In this document: in pieces, positions 1 to 14,002 of the stretch | How the letters are laid out: each line of letters opens with the position of its first letter | How positions within the stretch are numbered: position 1 is the first letter of the stretch | Origin: Orthonyx spaldingii | Lineage: Eukaryota > Chordata > Aves > Passeriformes > Orthonychidae | Length of the DNA stretch: 64,000 nucleotides | Assembly (NCBI GenBank): GCA_013397795.1 | Contig: VZTJ01001645.1 | Location: forward strand, 132,572-196,571 | Direction: 5' to 3' | Position numbers and translations under genes: made by a program | The notes under the pieces: generated by a model | Seen by the model: the letters and a program-made list of their open reading frames with translations, nothing else | Databases searched by the model: none | Told to the model about the DNA's origin: nothing

Positions 1-3000
1 TTTAATTTCATAAAGTGTGACACAAAGTTCCATATTTATTATGTTAGCAGTTTCTCAGGTAACATCTCCATTTAAAGCTAACATGTCTCCTTTGACTGCC
101 AGCATAACAAATGCAGTCTGTGATGCAAGAACAACCAGACTCTTGGTGATTCTTTTGACAATAAGATAAAAATGTAGCAGATCAGACTTTGCTTTCAAAT
201 GAACTTTTACACAAGGGAGCTTACTTTCATCCTGCAGTTGGCTATTAATTAGGTATGTTATACTAAGGAGACCATAAGGCTGAAAGAAAATTTTACAGAA
301 TTTTTGTAATTAATTAAAAAGTATACTTAAGTCCACAGCTTGAATTAAAATATATACAAGAGAAGGAAAACCTTTCTTTGATAAATTTCAAACTGCTAAG
401 ATAAGTATTTGAATGATTAAGATCTGGGTTTACATCTTGGGGTGTAGATTCATCATTATTATAACCTTTAGTAGTTTCTAAGTGATTGAAAAATATTTTT
501 GCTACTGTTACAAGAAGAGCCTGAAATTATTTCAAAATAACGTGCTGCTACCAAGTGAGAATACTATACAAAATAAATCATCTTCAGAGAACATGGCAAG
601 AGTCTCCAGCACAGTAAAACAGGTTGGTCATGGGGTCTAAACAGTACGTTCCCTGAGGGTTGAGTAGTTTCTCATTGCTGCTTTCTACTGCAGGTCTCAA
701 ACGGGAACACTATATGAAATATGATTTAATTTTTTATTATCTAAAATAGAGAAGGGGGAATGATACTGGTGAAATCTGTTCTTGAAGTTGTGATAGAAAG
801 CACACAAGAAAGAAAGTACATACGAAGTATGGAGAGGCAAAAATAAGGCAAGAATTGAAGAAAATGGATAAGACAGAGAAGGAAGCAACACGGGGAGTCA
901 AGAATTTTAAAATAAAAAGCATTCATATATTTTTAGTACATAAATATGTTCAACTCAAAGCCACAATTCAGTTGTAGTTCTACTGTAAAATAGGAGGAGC
1001 ATTGTGGTTTCTGTTAAGGTCTTCACACTGCAGGAAGGGAGCCCTGTTTGTTTATATGTGCCAGCCGAGCAGGTGCAAGCAGAATGTCCTGTATCATTTC
1101 CCATGTCTTGCTCCCCGCTAGTGAGGTTCCCTTTGCTGAGGTGCACTCTCACTACCTTGAATGTGCTTGCACAGAGGTGTGCACGGTGCCTAAGCAGCAG
1201 TAGACCCCACCCCTCCAGCACAAACTTACCCCTGGTCTGAACCACTGTTTTCAAGGTTAGGATAAAATCTTTAGAGAGGGTTACTTTTGAGGAAAAAGTT
1301 CTGATTAGTTTAGCATCTAGGTAGCATACATAGTAGAAAGTAATTTCAACAATACAGAAGTTTCTATTTGTAAACATAATAGCCCCTCACCAACACAATA
1401 GAACAAAATACTATATAGAATTCGACCTTCAGGATATTGAGTACTGCACACATTGCTCCTTTCTTCGCTGAGGTCTTCAGAGTGCTGTTTTCCAGGGTGG
1501 CACTGAAGATTTAGTAGCTGACATGTTTATATGATATATAACCCCATGGTTTACCTGTCATATGTGTGGCTCAGAGTTAACTATCCAAAGGAGAGGTTTA
1601 GCAAAGTTTGTTTTTTCTACCACAGGACTCTGACACCTGGAAGAAGTCAGGCCTAACCTGGTGATTTTCTGTTTATGAACATTTTACGTCACTCACCCCT
1701 TCCAGCACTCATAAAGCTCGGTGTCCATGTTTTCATGTCTGCCTTTGCAGCCTCCTCACTCCTGGCAGAGGCTCCCTCCTGACTGCTGGGAAGACCTGGG
1801 ATTTATTCCCAGACAGGAAAGCTGAGGTTGTGACTAGAGAATTAAGTATTTCCTTTTATTCTAACTTTAGGAGAAATGTTTGGATTTCTGCATGCTGTAA
1901 ACTGATCGTGTCTATATGCCTTATATCTCTGCCTGCCTTGTCTTTATCATCTGGTCAATGCACCTCAAACTTCTTCTCAGGTGGCCTCCAATAGAAAGAA
2001 TTGTAGACATTGATCCTCAAAGTCCCAGGGGACTTACAAGCAGCATTGTTTATAAAAAACACTATCGTTTAAAAATATTTTCTCCTTCAGTCAAATCATA
2101 TGAAGGCCACCATCTTCTGTCTCAGCCCTTTAAGCAGAATTTCTCCTCTGGCTTTAAATGAGTTCACTATATATCAGCAGCATATAAGTGATGTGGCCAA
2201 ATTCCCTTTGCCTTTGCTGCAGCCAGGTGCCAGAGAAGCCAGGACTGCATTAGGCTGCTATTTAAAACTTCAGCCACCTACTTCACATCTAGATCCTAAA
2301 ACCGAACCTGAAGAAGTTGAGCACCGCTATGCTAACCCTACATGAGATGAGGTCTTCACTGTTCCCATCAGAGCAATACAGTTCCTTTCTCCTGCTCCAA
2401 AATCTGCAGATGTTCCTCATACCTGAGGCCACAGAAGGACCCAGCAGCCCTGTTGTTGCCCATAGCATTGGCAGCTGCAGAGTTTCTCCAAGTAACAGTT
2501 CAATATTCACAAATAGAAGAAATGAAAGCGCAGCTGCTTGGACTTCCGTAGACTAAGAGCTCCTGGCAAATCTTCCTAAAATCATCAAAACCCAGAAAAA
2601 TAAATTCAAAACATGTTAATTCTCTTTAGCTTAAAAAACTCTAAACCCAAAAATATCCAGTAGATTAATTTTCCCTTCTTATTTTTGTTATTTCCAGTCA
2701 GCTGGTATTTTTCTCAATGTATTGTTCGTGTTTTTAGATGATTTAAAACTCGGATCTTCTTAATACTGAAACTCACATCTGCTGAAATCATGAGACCAGC
2801 TTTAACATTACACATAGTTTTAATTCTCTATTAGAATAAAAAAAGTGAATCTGAGCTAACAAGTATGTCGTCCTATGTCATTCTTGCTGATATGAATGAA
2901 AACCTACAGTTATTCAGGACATAAATAACTGGTCATCAGGCAAATGTCAGGGCATACCCAGCTCTCTGCCTAAGCAGAATACGTCTCAGGTGGTGCCAGG

Positions 3001-4098
3001 AGAGCACTTTGCACTAACAGTAGTGCTAATTTGATAAGGAATGAGCTAGTCTGGGGATGAGCCACTGACTAGTGTTTCCTGGCAACCCCAATGCTTTTGG
3101 AGGCCATTGACTCATTTCAATCACATTTGAAAAGGAGAGGAAATTCCTTCATACCTCTCTGGAGTCCTACAAGTTTTGGAGAAAAGCAGTGGGCTCGAGA
3201 AACTGAAGGACACAGCACACTTGGTCTCTCCTGTGGGAGGCATTTTACAAAGAACTTTCCATGCAGAAAAGGGAATTAAGGAACAAAAGGCACAAACATT
3301 GTGGCAAAGCAGGTTTCATTAACTCTACTGCTCATAGAACAACTTGTATTTGACACTGGGCAATTATCCAGCCAATAATGACACCTGCAGCTCAGCAAAA
3401 AGTCTTAGATGAAGACAGGGGAGGTTTATAGGCTGTTCAGTTACGTGTTATCTGACATGTAAAATCATGCTCTACAACAATTTTGTGTATTGGGATATTT
3501 TTATCTTGTTGTTACATAAAAGAATCCAAAAGATAGCTTAGGTAAGGAAATCAACTGTGAAAGTGAAGAAAATATTTGCCTTTCAAAGGGGCTGAAAGAG
3601 AAAAACAGGGAATTTTTAACAGTTTGTATTGATCAGGTGAGTTGGTACTTTATTTTTTCTCTCTTTTTTTTCCTGTAAAGAAGACTCACAGAATATGTAA
3701 TAAAGTAAATTCTGTTTCTCACAACTTTCCTCATTTTAGGACTTGACACTATTTTGTTTGCTGGCTTGTTTTTAAAGTTGGTGGAAATAATTAAGGAGGC
3801 AGTTAAAAGACTTCTGTTGCTTTTGATTGATTTCATGCTTAAGTTTGTGAAAACAAAACCGACACCTATTAAAACCTAATAAAGGCATTAGGGTTTTTTT
3901 CAAAAATATGATAAAAAAACACCTAGGCAACCATCTTTTATGATGGTTCTTGGAGGTCAGTGGAAACTTTGCAAGAGTGCTGCCACATGAATTGCCAGGC
4001 TGCTTTGCAGCATGGTCTTCATCTTGCTGTGGGCACACACTCCTCCTCTGTCCACGCTCCTAATGTGAAACAGTAGAAAGCCAGGTGCAACTAAGAGC

Positions 4099-4140
4099 AA
4101 CTTCCATGCATGCAGCTTCCATGCATGCAACTTCCATGCA
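4099..4140. repeat. Short tandem repeat, 15-bp unit, about 2.8 copies
   Basis: The unit AACTTCCATGCATGC is repeated nearly perfectly; the second copy begins AG instead of AA and the third is partial. Each full unit contains the palindrome ATGCAT. It is probably a small local slippage duplication with no visible function. Confidence 0.8.
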
Positions 4141-6034
4141 GACATATTGTTTACCATGAATTTGCTTGTTGAGTCTATATGGAGCCTGTCCCAATGCCCC
4201 AAAGCAAGAAATGTCATTTATATTCATACCCCAGAAAAGAGGAGAAAATTATTCTAAAATAATTAAAGTCTGTTGAGCATGGAAGAATGTCAGGCTTCCA
4301 GACAAAATCTATGTTGCTGAGCGTAGGCACGAGACATGTATTTTTCCTCTTCTCAAAACCACTAGTTTCTACAAGGATTCTGTTTGTCATCAATACCATC
4401 AGATTTCTGGATGCTGCACACCCATAGTATTATAACATTTCCTGTAGGATAAGCAGTTACAATGAGATGCTGCTGTGCATGAGAAGAGGAAAAACAATTG
4501 GTATGCTATTGGCTTTTCCTCACTACATCCATTAGCAATGGCTTTTGTCCTCATGGATTGTTCTGGACCATCAGGTGTATTTCTTGGATGGTGCACCCAC
4601 CAGTTCTCCCCAGCTGCCTGCAGCTGTGGCACAGTGTCCTGGAGAGATCTGATGCCAAGCAAAGTCAGGCCTCAGCAAGCCTCCTGCTCATTCAACCTTC
4701 CTGTGGCCTCAACAGACATCTTCTTATGTGTTCTTCAAAGAGTAACACACCAGATCTGTTATTTTGGCCTAAATCATATATGATTTGCGTTATGCATGTC
4801 TCTCCCTCCTCTGAGTTATGCTGTTTTTCTGCAGAGCCCCAGAAAACTGAGAGTAAGGGCTATCCTTCTGATAGTGTCAAGAGCATTTCATTTAAAACCT
4901 GCAAAATTATACCTCACCCCTGTAAGGGGTCCAGGATAACCTTAATTAATACCAGGAAAGGGCACAGATTGAGACAGACAAAAGCAAATCTCCAGCGGCA
5001 CAGAATAGTGAAGGTTTTACATACTGATCTGAGATTGTCCAAATGAGACTTTCCTCAGCTGAGAGTTCAAGGCTTGTGCTTTGGCCGTCCCAGAGGGGAA
5101 TACAAAGAGAGGCCACCAAGATCAGCACTACCCTGCCTGGCATCTTTGGAGGTGCATAGAAATCTATGGACCCTTACACAACTCCCTGGAATTCAGGATG
5201 ATGCTCTGAAACAGCGGGACACGGGGGGACAGGCCTAAATGTGTGTGCAAGATTAAGACAAATAGGGACTTGATTTTTTTGAGTGATTTTACCAGCTTCT
5301 GTTAAATCCATATTTCTGAACCTGCAAAACTCTCTGCTGTTCCTAATAGTTCTAATCCTCCTTTCATAGCTCCAGAGAAGCACCCAGTTAATCTGTATAT
5401 CCGAAACAATCCACAGTATAGTGGGTGTCACTGGCAGATACTGGTTGCCCTCAGAGACAAGAAATTACAATTGATGGGATTGAGGAGACATGCTCATTTC
5501 AGTCATTTAACGTAAACACACAGCAAACTCTATTCAGCAATCCACAAACACAAACCCTAGAAAACAAATCAGTAGTAATACAAAAATGCAATATTTTAAC
5601 TCTGCAATCAAGAGTGTGTCATAGACTGTACAAACAAAGCAAGTTGGAAGACTTGGTTTTCTCTAATTACTCAGTCATTTCCCACATTTCTTCATGCCAA
5701 TGAGATTAAAGACAGATTTTGTTATTTTCTGTAATGTCTCAGTAATATACTTCCTCTTATCCTTCCTTCCAAAGAGTAGATGCTGACCTGCAGGCACGAC
5801 AAGCTTGGGAAAGTGAAGGAACCTTCTCTGCTTTCAAACATGTTGCTTCTGTCTAGCCTGACTGTATCAGGAAGTGACAATATGCAGCAGAAAAAAAAAG
5901 GAGATGAGAGAGAGAATGGGAGAGATGTGTATGGTGGAAGCAAGTAGAGGAAATGGAGACAACAGACGTCAAGGCAGAAGGACACCCTTGGTGACCCAGT
6001 AATACTTCCCTGCACTAAAGGCAGGTATTCCTGG

Positions 6035-6187
6035 CAAAAAACCAAACAAACAAAAACAAAACAAAAAACCACACACACACAAAAAACCCCAACCAACCAA
6101 ACAAAAAAACCGAACCAAAAAAGCCCAAAAAACCAAACAAAAAAAACCCCAACAACAAGCAAACGAACAAAACAACAACAAAAAAAT
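6035..6187. repeat. A/C-rich low-complexity tract
   Basis: About 150 bases consist almost only of A and C on the plus strand (runs of CAAA, AACCCC and CACACA). The complementary strand reads as a long T/G-rich open frame of Phe, Val, Gly and Leu. That apparent protein is a composition artefact. Confidence 0.9.
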
Positions 6188-9100
6188 CTCCAATTAATTT
6201 AGCTTGGATGTTAAAGAAGGAATGATCATTATAACTCACTCTCTGCCTGGTAGAACCAGCCATAATTATCTCTCTACAGCGGGAAACACAGCTGTGTCAC
6301 CTTTTTCACTGGGACTGAAGGAAGGGTTAATCTGAGGATGGAGGACAATTCAGTGGCTGGAGACAGCACAGAGATGATTGTCTCATCAGCCCAGTATTAG
6401 CCTCACAGACTATCTAGACCCCTGCTGATTTCAAAACACTTTGCCACACTTTGAAATACAGCATTACATAGGTGAAAGCAAGGAAATACCTCAGCACTTT
6501 TTTGCATACAGTTGTCTTTTCAAAAATATTTTCTGACAACTTTGGAGACTTATGTTTTGAATACATTGAGAGAAGAAAAAATGCACCCTTGAAACCTTGC
6601 ATGTGATAGGAAAGAGGAAAAGCTGCTGGTTTTCCTGCATTGTGCAGTTCCCCTGATTCCGCTTCCTTTCTCCCCAGATAAAAAGGGGGAAAGAACAATC
6701 AAACTGGGGCAAGAGAGTCATTTAAGTACATCTGAAGTCAGCACCAATGCAAGGAGCAGTCTGCTCTGTGTGTACACACAATGTCTGGCAGAAACAACTA
6801 ACAGAGCAGAACTGGCCACCAGTTTTTAGTAGCAATGAAAAAAATTTCATTAATCTCAGCTATAAATTGCAGAGAGATGGAGCCAGCTGGGCTCCCGCGC
6901 TGCAGCACCTTTGTTTTCTACATGCCAATTCAACAAATGTCATCTGCCAACCCTAAAATTGGTTTGTTATGGGGTTTTAAGCATCACGATCTGAATTCCC
7001 GCAGGCTTAAGAGGAGATTCAGAGCCATGCTGGCCCATAGTCTAAAGTGAGGATGCAAAGCAGTGAGGGTTGTTCTGTGTCTGAAGCCTGCTAGTACACT
7101 TGGCATTAAATGCCAAAATTCTACCATTCCACAGGCCAAAAATTTCAGGGGCTAGTAAAATGGTAGTTGCCGATCTTTGTGAAGTCAAGCCACTGGTACT
7201 ATCATTAGCCCAGGATTTGTGCTCCATGGTATCTGTTAGGTACCGCACTCCTGATTAATCATTTTCTTTCTGCAGTAGTACCAAGCTGGTAAATTAGGCC
7301 CCAAGGGGAGCAAAGTATCAAAAATTTCCAGGTTTGCCTTTCATCTGATTTTGCCCATAAATGCAGCCTCTGTGTTGTCCTTCATTCCCTATTCCCTACC
7401 CTTTCAGTGTCCCTGGACTCTGGGCCTTTACCCCTCTGGCTTATTTTAAACCTCACTGATGCAGAATACCAGTCAGAAGGAGGAGTGTTGGTTGCCTGGG
7501 GAAAAAAGAGCCAAAGAGGATCTTTCCATCTTTTTCACAGGGACTGGTGAGTGGAAGGGTGAGTTCACAGTGGGTCTTGCAGCAATGTTCCTTTGTTCTG
7601 CCTGTCTTGACACAGGCATTAAGAAATAAACATCAGAATTTGAATCACTTGCCTATCTAAATCTTCCTCCTACTACTTCAAACCCCTTTCTCACAGACAA
7701 CAGAGTTAAATTCGCACCCATTGAGCAAAAACTGCCCCTGATACGTTTTTACTCTTCTGTGTCTTTCTATATTTTTTTGATAGATAAACAAGAGCAGTAG
7801 CTTCTTGAGATCAAAAAAGAGCGAGGGCACTGACACAGAACAAAACTGCTGTTTTATTCAAACTGCTTTCTGTGGGAAAAAGAAACTGGCTGCTGGAGCT
7901 ACTTCTAAACAAGCAGATTGTCATGAGATTCAGAAATACATATCTGGGGAAAATATGTATCCCAAGCACAGCTGAATAGGAGAGGTCCAGATGTCATTCT
8001 TTTTCCATTCCAGGAAAGGGGAAAAGGTTTCCTACAAAAACATATTTTTTCCTTGTCTCAGGAAAAGCTGTATTAATAGACAAGCGTCACAGTATGAATC
8101 TCTGCCCTGGCTCCATCTCTTAAGCTACTACAAGACTCCAGAGAGAGTCTTCACACAAATAACATTAAATAGAAATGAAGAGTGGCCTGAAATTTATTTC
8201 TCAGAGCCATAAACCCAGGAAAAGCAGCTAAATCCATGCTGCCAGGGTAAAAAACATACCCTGAATTGTTACATTTGCCTTGGTTCCTTCGCTGGTAGCT
8301 GCTAGTGTACAAACAGAACTTACTGAGCCTTGGTCAGATTTTTGACTGACCAGGTCATGTTTTTTCCGTTAAAGGGTGAGCCACCAATGAGTCACAAAGC
8401 AGTTTCTACCTCTCCCAGAAGAGCAAAGAGGTTATATTGAGGCACTCTTTCCCCTTGGAACATGTGAGACAGGCAGTGTGGAGGAGACCCAAGGCTGATA
8501 AAGCCTCTCTATGTAAATTCCTCTCCAACACTCTCCCAGCAGTGTTTTCTGTAACACTGTCCTGATGCACTATATTGTGGAGGTTGCAGTTACAGGGCAG
8601 GAGGGTGCTGAGGCATAATAAGTGGATACTACCCTGCTGAGCTTCTTTGGAGGTGAAACAGCCAGCTGCAACTGGAGGACAAACTTGGGTGAACTTGGCC
8701 TGAGAAAAGAAAGTCTGCTGTGGCAAGGCTGCAGGTTGCTATTTCAAGAGCAGGAGGGACAGTTTTTGGAATAAAGTTCACTGCGTAAATGAGCTATGGG
8801 TAACATTTTAATTGATTATGTAAAGTAACCCAAAAGTACAAGCTGACAGCAGGAGCACAGTCCTCTGGGATACGACCCAGGGATTCCACCTCTAATCAAT
8901 ATCTTCTTAACATCCCAGACCTTCTTTATAGTAACAATACCTTCTTTCTTCAAATCTCTAATTTCCTTAATTTTTCTGTTCTTTTTTGTTAGTTAAAAAT
9001 CCTTACTAGTTTGCATCAGCCTTCAGCTAATTTTCCAAGTGCTCTTCCTGAGTTTTCTATCTTTTCTGCATCCTCACCTTTATGATCCACTTTCTCTCTT

Positions 9101-12100
9101 AGTATCAGCTTCTAAAACCTTGATAATATTCATTCATGTTTCTTCATAGCTGTCCAACAAGCTCTCATAATAAGGCTCAGTGTTTTGGAACTTCCAAACC
9201 CTTTCAGGGGATTCAAGATCTTTGCTTTCCATACATTTCTTCAAGATTTCTTCTAAGGTTTGTGGACGGGAATGGCCAACAATATTATGATGACATTTCA
9301 TTAGAAAAAGCTCACTAAATGACTGTACACAGTAGATACCCCAAGCATGTATGGGGTAGCTCTAACCAAGCAGCATTTCCTAGCAAATCTGCATCTCTGT
9401 GGAGATGTAGACTCCTTAGGCTATCAACTGCTTTAGCTATCTGCTCATTAACTCATCACATCCTACCAGAGATGAGGGACAACTCAGTTCTGCTGACCTG
9501 CAGCTTCCAGAGCAGCAATAGCAAAAGGTCAACAGCTGAATGCTGTGGGCCCTGTGACTAAGGGTGTCTGCCATCTGTATTACTTGTTTGATTGCTAAAC
9601 AAAACTCCCAGCAGCCATGTCATCAGGCTTATGCCACACATTGGACACGCTCTGCACCACAGGTTACCTCGTTCTTGCCTCCTCAACCCTTGCAGCCCAG
9701 GCGTCACCTTGCCTCCACCAGATGCCATTGGGGTCTCTTCACCAACGTAAATCACTTGCCAGCCATGCACTCTCTAACACCTTAGACTACCATGTCCAGG
9801 CACCACTCCTCTGGGGATACAAGGTATCCAGGGCTTCCCAAACTCCATCCTGCATTTCTGCTAGTATCTGTGGAGAACATAACCTTTACAACACAGTCTG
9901 GGCACACTTTCACAGTGTCTGTAAACATGCAGAGTATCCGGTACTGCCACAGGCATGGTGATGAGTCCTTGGGCCCACCTTCCTCCTGGGTAGGGTGGAC
10001 CACCAAGGACTCCTTTTTCCTCCCTCAATTCATGTTAATTATTTCATCTGGTTTCAGCATTTCGTGGTTTATGGACCCAAATACTTTCCTCCCTCCCCAT
10101 CCCCATGTTGGGCTTCTCTGTATGCTGCTTGTAACCATGGGACTGAGTTATGTGCTGCATAATGTGCAGGAACCTGTTTACATTTATTGGCGTGGCATAC
10201 AATGCTCCTAGCAGCTATTTAATGCTTCTTGACTGGATGTCTTGCTACTGACATTCTGAACAGCTTTTAAGCCTTCTTCTATGTCCTCCAACTGAGAACT
10301 ACTAATGTCCACCCATAACCTCTGCTTCTGGGCCCTTGCTTGCTGCTTCTTCTCCCACCAGTCTCTCCAGCACAGAGGTCCCAGGCTGACATCCTCTCCA
10401 GCATCCCACATCTCTCTGTTTCCCTCCCTTTTGTAACAATTTCCCTTTTGGGCTGCCAAATTGTCTCCCTGCCCCCAGTGCCATCTCATCTACTGATTGC
10501 TTAAAACTCACACACCACTTCTGTCACCATTTCCATATGAAAGTGTACAGTTTCTGTGACAAAGCTGTCATGGCAACTTGAAATTTGTCAGGTTTTCACA
10601 TTATACATAGCCTACAAAAGTGCATATTATTACACATGTTCTGATGCTCCCAATTACTTTAAAATTATTGCATTGCTAAATCCCACTGCTCTATTCAGTC
10701 AACATTCGTCATCTGGAAGAAAACTTTCACATCAAGTTGCTGTTGCTTCAGGGCATTGATGAAGGAGGGTGCTCTTCTGTCATGACTGCAGTAGACTTGG
10801 AGTAGATCAAAGCCTCTAATACTTTTCTGGCTCAGCTGGTGGATGGGCTTAAGAGGTGCAGTAGGATGGGCTACGAGGGAATGCAATCACTTCTGCACAC
10901 ATCTTAAAAAATACCTTAAAAATGTTGCACAATAGCTGTTGTCAACATTTTTGAAGGGCATTCCTTGTTAACATTCACATTTTGGTCAACTACAGTCAAA
11001 TATTTGCATGCTGATGATAGATCTAGACATAAATCAGATAATCCATAACACCAACCTGAAACTCGGGTAAGTACTAACAATCTCACTTTCCACTCCTTGG
11101 AGAACACAGAAGTGCTACATAAGCCTGGCAGAGCCAGGTATTTCATACACATCTGTGCTGCTGTAAAGATATATCATTCACTAATTTAATCTTTCATTTC
11201 ATTTAACTTACAAACACCTATTTTGAATCTGGCTCAGCCTCCCTTTAATGGCAGATGGATTTTCCTTATTTTTTATTAGGCAATGAGGCTTAGATGGGGG
11301 GGTGAACATTTTATTTCCTTTCTGATTTTAACTTCAAGTGTAAGCACATGCAAGTATTTTTTCCATCTGTTACCTGATTTACTTCTTCATAAGCTTCAGA
11401 CATTACTGGAACTACTTCATCTTGAAAAAGAATTCTTGCTCTGAGAAAGAATACTGAGGCTGCTGAGGTTTTTCCCCATGGAAAGATAAAAGGTTTAATC
11501 AGGTATAATGCATTGACTGATTTCCAGTTTTTAAATTCCCCATTTTTAACTCCCAAGAAACCTTTTTACTGTACAAAATAGATATTAATAAATTAATAGC
11601 TAATGAATGAATTTTCAAGAATTAAAATTAAAAATTGATTAATAAATAGTTTAATAAAATGGTACATAAGCTTGCTTTTTGTCCTCTATATCTAGAGTGA
11701 CTTCTGGTTTATTCCTTTTTTTAATGAAAAATCACATTTGCTCTGCATTTTCTGAACAACTTTAGCCATTATATTTTGTATTTGAATCTATTGGGACATT
11801 CTGGGATAAAAAGCTCACGAGAAGGAAAAAAATGTGTTGAAAAATCTGTACCTGTTTCTAGATTTAGGTCAGGCAGTACAACATACATTGCCTTCCCACA
11901 ACCATTCAATCTCCACCAAGCTCAGCAGCATCCTGAGGTTCTTTTTTGGCATTATCAAGGAGACATTATTACAGTTTTCTCCATCATTTCTCAGGACCTG
12001 TCATTATTTTGGAGTATCTGCAGGATATCCACTTTGATGTGTTACAAATTCATTCCTGTGTTAGTGGATTCTGAGTGCAAGAGTGGCTGTGGATAGATTA

Positions 12101-12726
12101 TTTCCAAGACAGGATTATCTGACCTGAATCCTACCCCTCTAATGAAGTTAGAAAGTCAGTTTTTTCTCTGCACAGTGTTGAAACACTCCAGAACAAACTT
12201 CACCGCCTCACGCCAGTGACATTACCCATGCCTCCCCTATAAACTCACATTTCTCCCTCTCTGATTTTACCAAGTGAGCAGGAAAACAGTGATGGGAGTT
12301 CTGACTCTACTGAAGGAGTTACCACTTGACAAACATCAGTTTCCTGGGTGAATACCTTTACTTTCCAGGATTTTCTACCTTGTAACAGCAACTATGAACT
12401 TTCCACCCTCCACATACTCTCCAGTAGCCCCAAACTACCCACCTTCTTCCTTGATAAGTCAGTGGTTTCTCGGCTTTTCCTGGCAAGGTATCAGAAGCTG
12501 TAGCATGCATCAGCTTTCATTTTTGTGATCTTTGCTTGAGTTTCTGATTTTCACCTTTGTCTCTTTATGGTGAACTTTTCACATCCTCGTTCAAGGCCTC
12601 CTTTGACTCTGCTATAGCCATAGTTGGTACCTGTCAAACCCTGGAACAACTGAAGCTGTGCTCTTTTCTTGTCAATGTTCTGTTGTTAAAAAAACAACCA
12701 ACCATAAAGGCCCAAACCACCAACCC

Positions 12727-12744
12727 ACACACACACACGCGCGC
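12727..12744. repeat. (CA)n/(CG)n dinucleotide repeat
   Basis: A short run of alternating CA passes into CGCGCG. Alternating purine-pyrimidine tracts of this kind can form Z-DNA, but this one is only about 18 bases long. Confidence 0.7.
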
Positions 12745-13622
12745 AAGAGATTTAGGGATTCCTAAACTTCTTTCAAATAATTTTGATTCATTTGTATACT
12801 AATTCTGAAGGATTCAATGCCTGATCCTGCCAAATACTTACCCATGCACCTTCCCAGAAGACCTAGTATCCCACATCTCTTACCTACTTCTTCCAAAAAC
12901 TCTAGTTCATATTTTCAAGATCAATAAGAGGCCAGTCTGAAAACTAGATGCAAACAGCACTGTATTTGTCCCTCTGGGATTATCAGAGTCTTGACCTCCT
13001 TGAATCTTAGTGACTTTATAAAGTCTTGCAAAATCCATTCCTACATCAACAATAGTAATGTCTAACTTTAACCCTTTCAGTGTCACAGAACGTCCCATTA
13101 ACTTTGGTCAGTTATGATTACTTTGCATTGCAAAGGCTTTTCTAGCAAAAGATGGAGTAGGGTTTTCCAGTGTAAGTGGCATTCTCACTCAGTGGTTTGC
13201 TTTAGCCTTTCCCCCTTCTTTCATGACACATAGTTTCCTCTCACTTACTACAATTGCATTCAGATTTATTGATCCTTGTACACAAATGGTCTCTTTTTAT
13301 TGAACTTCCAAGTGACTGATGAGGTTTCCCCCAAAACAGAAGGACTTCCAGCTCTTTGTAAGTGTTGTATAGAGACGCTGGCAAAAGAATTCAAGAATCC
13401 AGCATTGTTTGGAAGAGGAGTACCTGCCTCTAGTGAAGAGGCAGAGACATTTCCTAGGAAGTAAACCAAACACTACAGCCAATAGGAAAGCAGAGTGCTT
13501 CATCTACAACTTAACAGAAGTCAAAATACCTGCTGAATATTTGCCTAAAATATCTGCTGAATTCTACCTGAGGGCAACATTACACAGGGAAGGTACCTTC
13601 TGAACTTCTTCCTCATGAGTGA

Positions 13623-13729
13623 GGATGGATGGATGGATGGATGGATGGATGGATGGATGGATGGATGGATGGATGGATGGATGGATGGATGGATGGATGG
13701 ATGGATGGATGGATGGATGGATGGATGGA
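13623..13729. repeat. (GGAT)n tetranucleotide microsatellite
   Basis: About 26 uninterrupted copies of GGAT run across 107 bases. All frames read through it as Met-Asp-Gly-Trp or Ile-His-Pro-Ser repeats, so the open frames here are spurious. Perfect long tetranucleotide arrays are usually length-polymorphic. Confidence 0.97.
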
Positions 13730-14002
13730 GCAAATGGCAAAAATAGAAACATGGACAGACACTGAAGATAACAAGAAAACAGGTATCAATAGGATGGCAG
13801 AAGAGAATAAAAGTTCTATTGAGAAGGAGTGTATCCTGTTCTCTCCCCTAAAAACTCATCCTCCTCTGAACTTTGCTACTTTGTTCTTCATTTTATGTCT
13901 TTGCTCCTTTCTGCTTCCTGGATGATCCTGTCTCTGCTGCAATGTATATATCCTGTCCTTGTATTCCTTATGTCTGGTCTAAAGGCATTCCCCCTTGTCC
14001 TG

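Larger units (their letters stand above)
1..13622. other. Gene-free stretch, 1-13.6 kb
   Basis: I see no convincing coding exon here on either strand. Open frames are at most about 140 codons, have no recognisable family motif, and show no chain of splice-bounded exons. The sequence is AT-leaning with scattered simple repeats, listed separately. It could hold distal regulatory DNA or UTR of a neighbouring gene, but nothing in the sequence shows that. Confidence 0.6.

Noticed and set aside
955..1377. 140-codon minus-strand frame
   Set aside because: It overlaps a 78-codon frame on the other strand, has no family motif, and shows no exon-like borders.
5722..6263. Hydrophobic Phe/Val/Gly-rich minus-strand frames that look like membrane proteins
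   Set aside because: They are the complement of the A/C-rich low-complexity tract; the hydrophobicity is a composition artefact.
9558..10489. Series of minus-strand frames with a CPDC and a WQVIYVGEE segment, suggesting a decayed retroviral integrase
   Set aside because: The order loosely fits a zinc-finger and catalytic-core junction, but there is no HHCC arrangement, no DDE residue that I can place, and several frame breaks. The evidence is too weak to annotate.
13545..13925. Open frames of IHPS and MDGW repeats
   Set aside because: They are translations of the (GGAT)n microsatellite.
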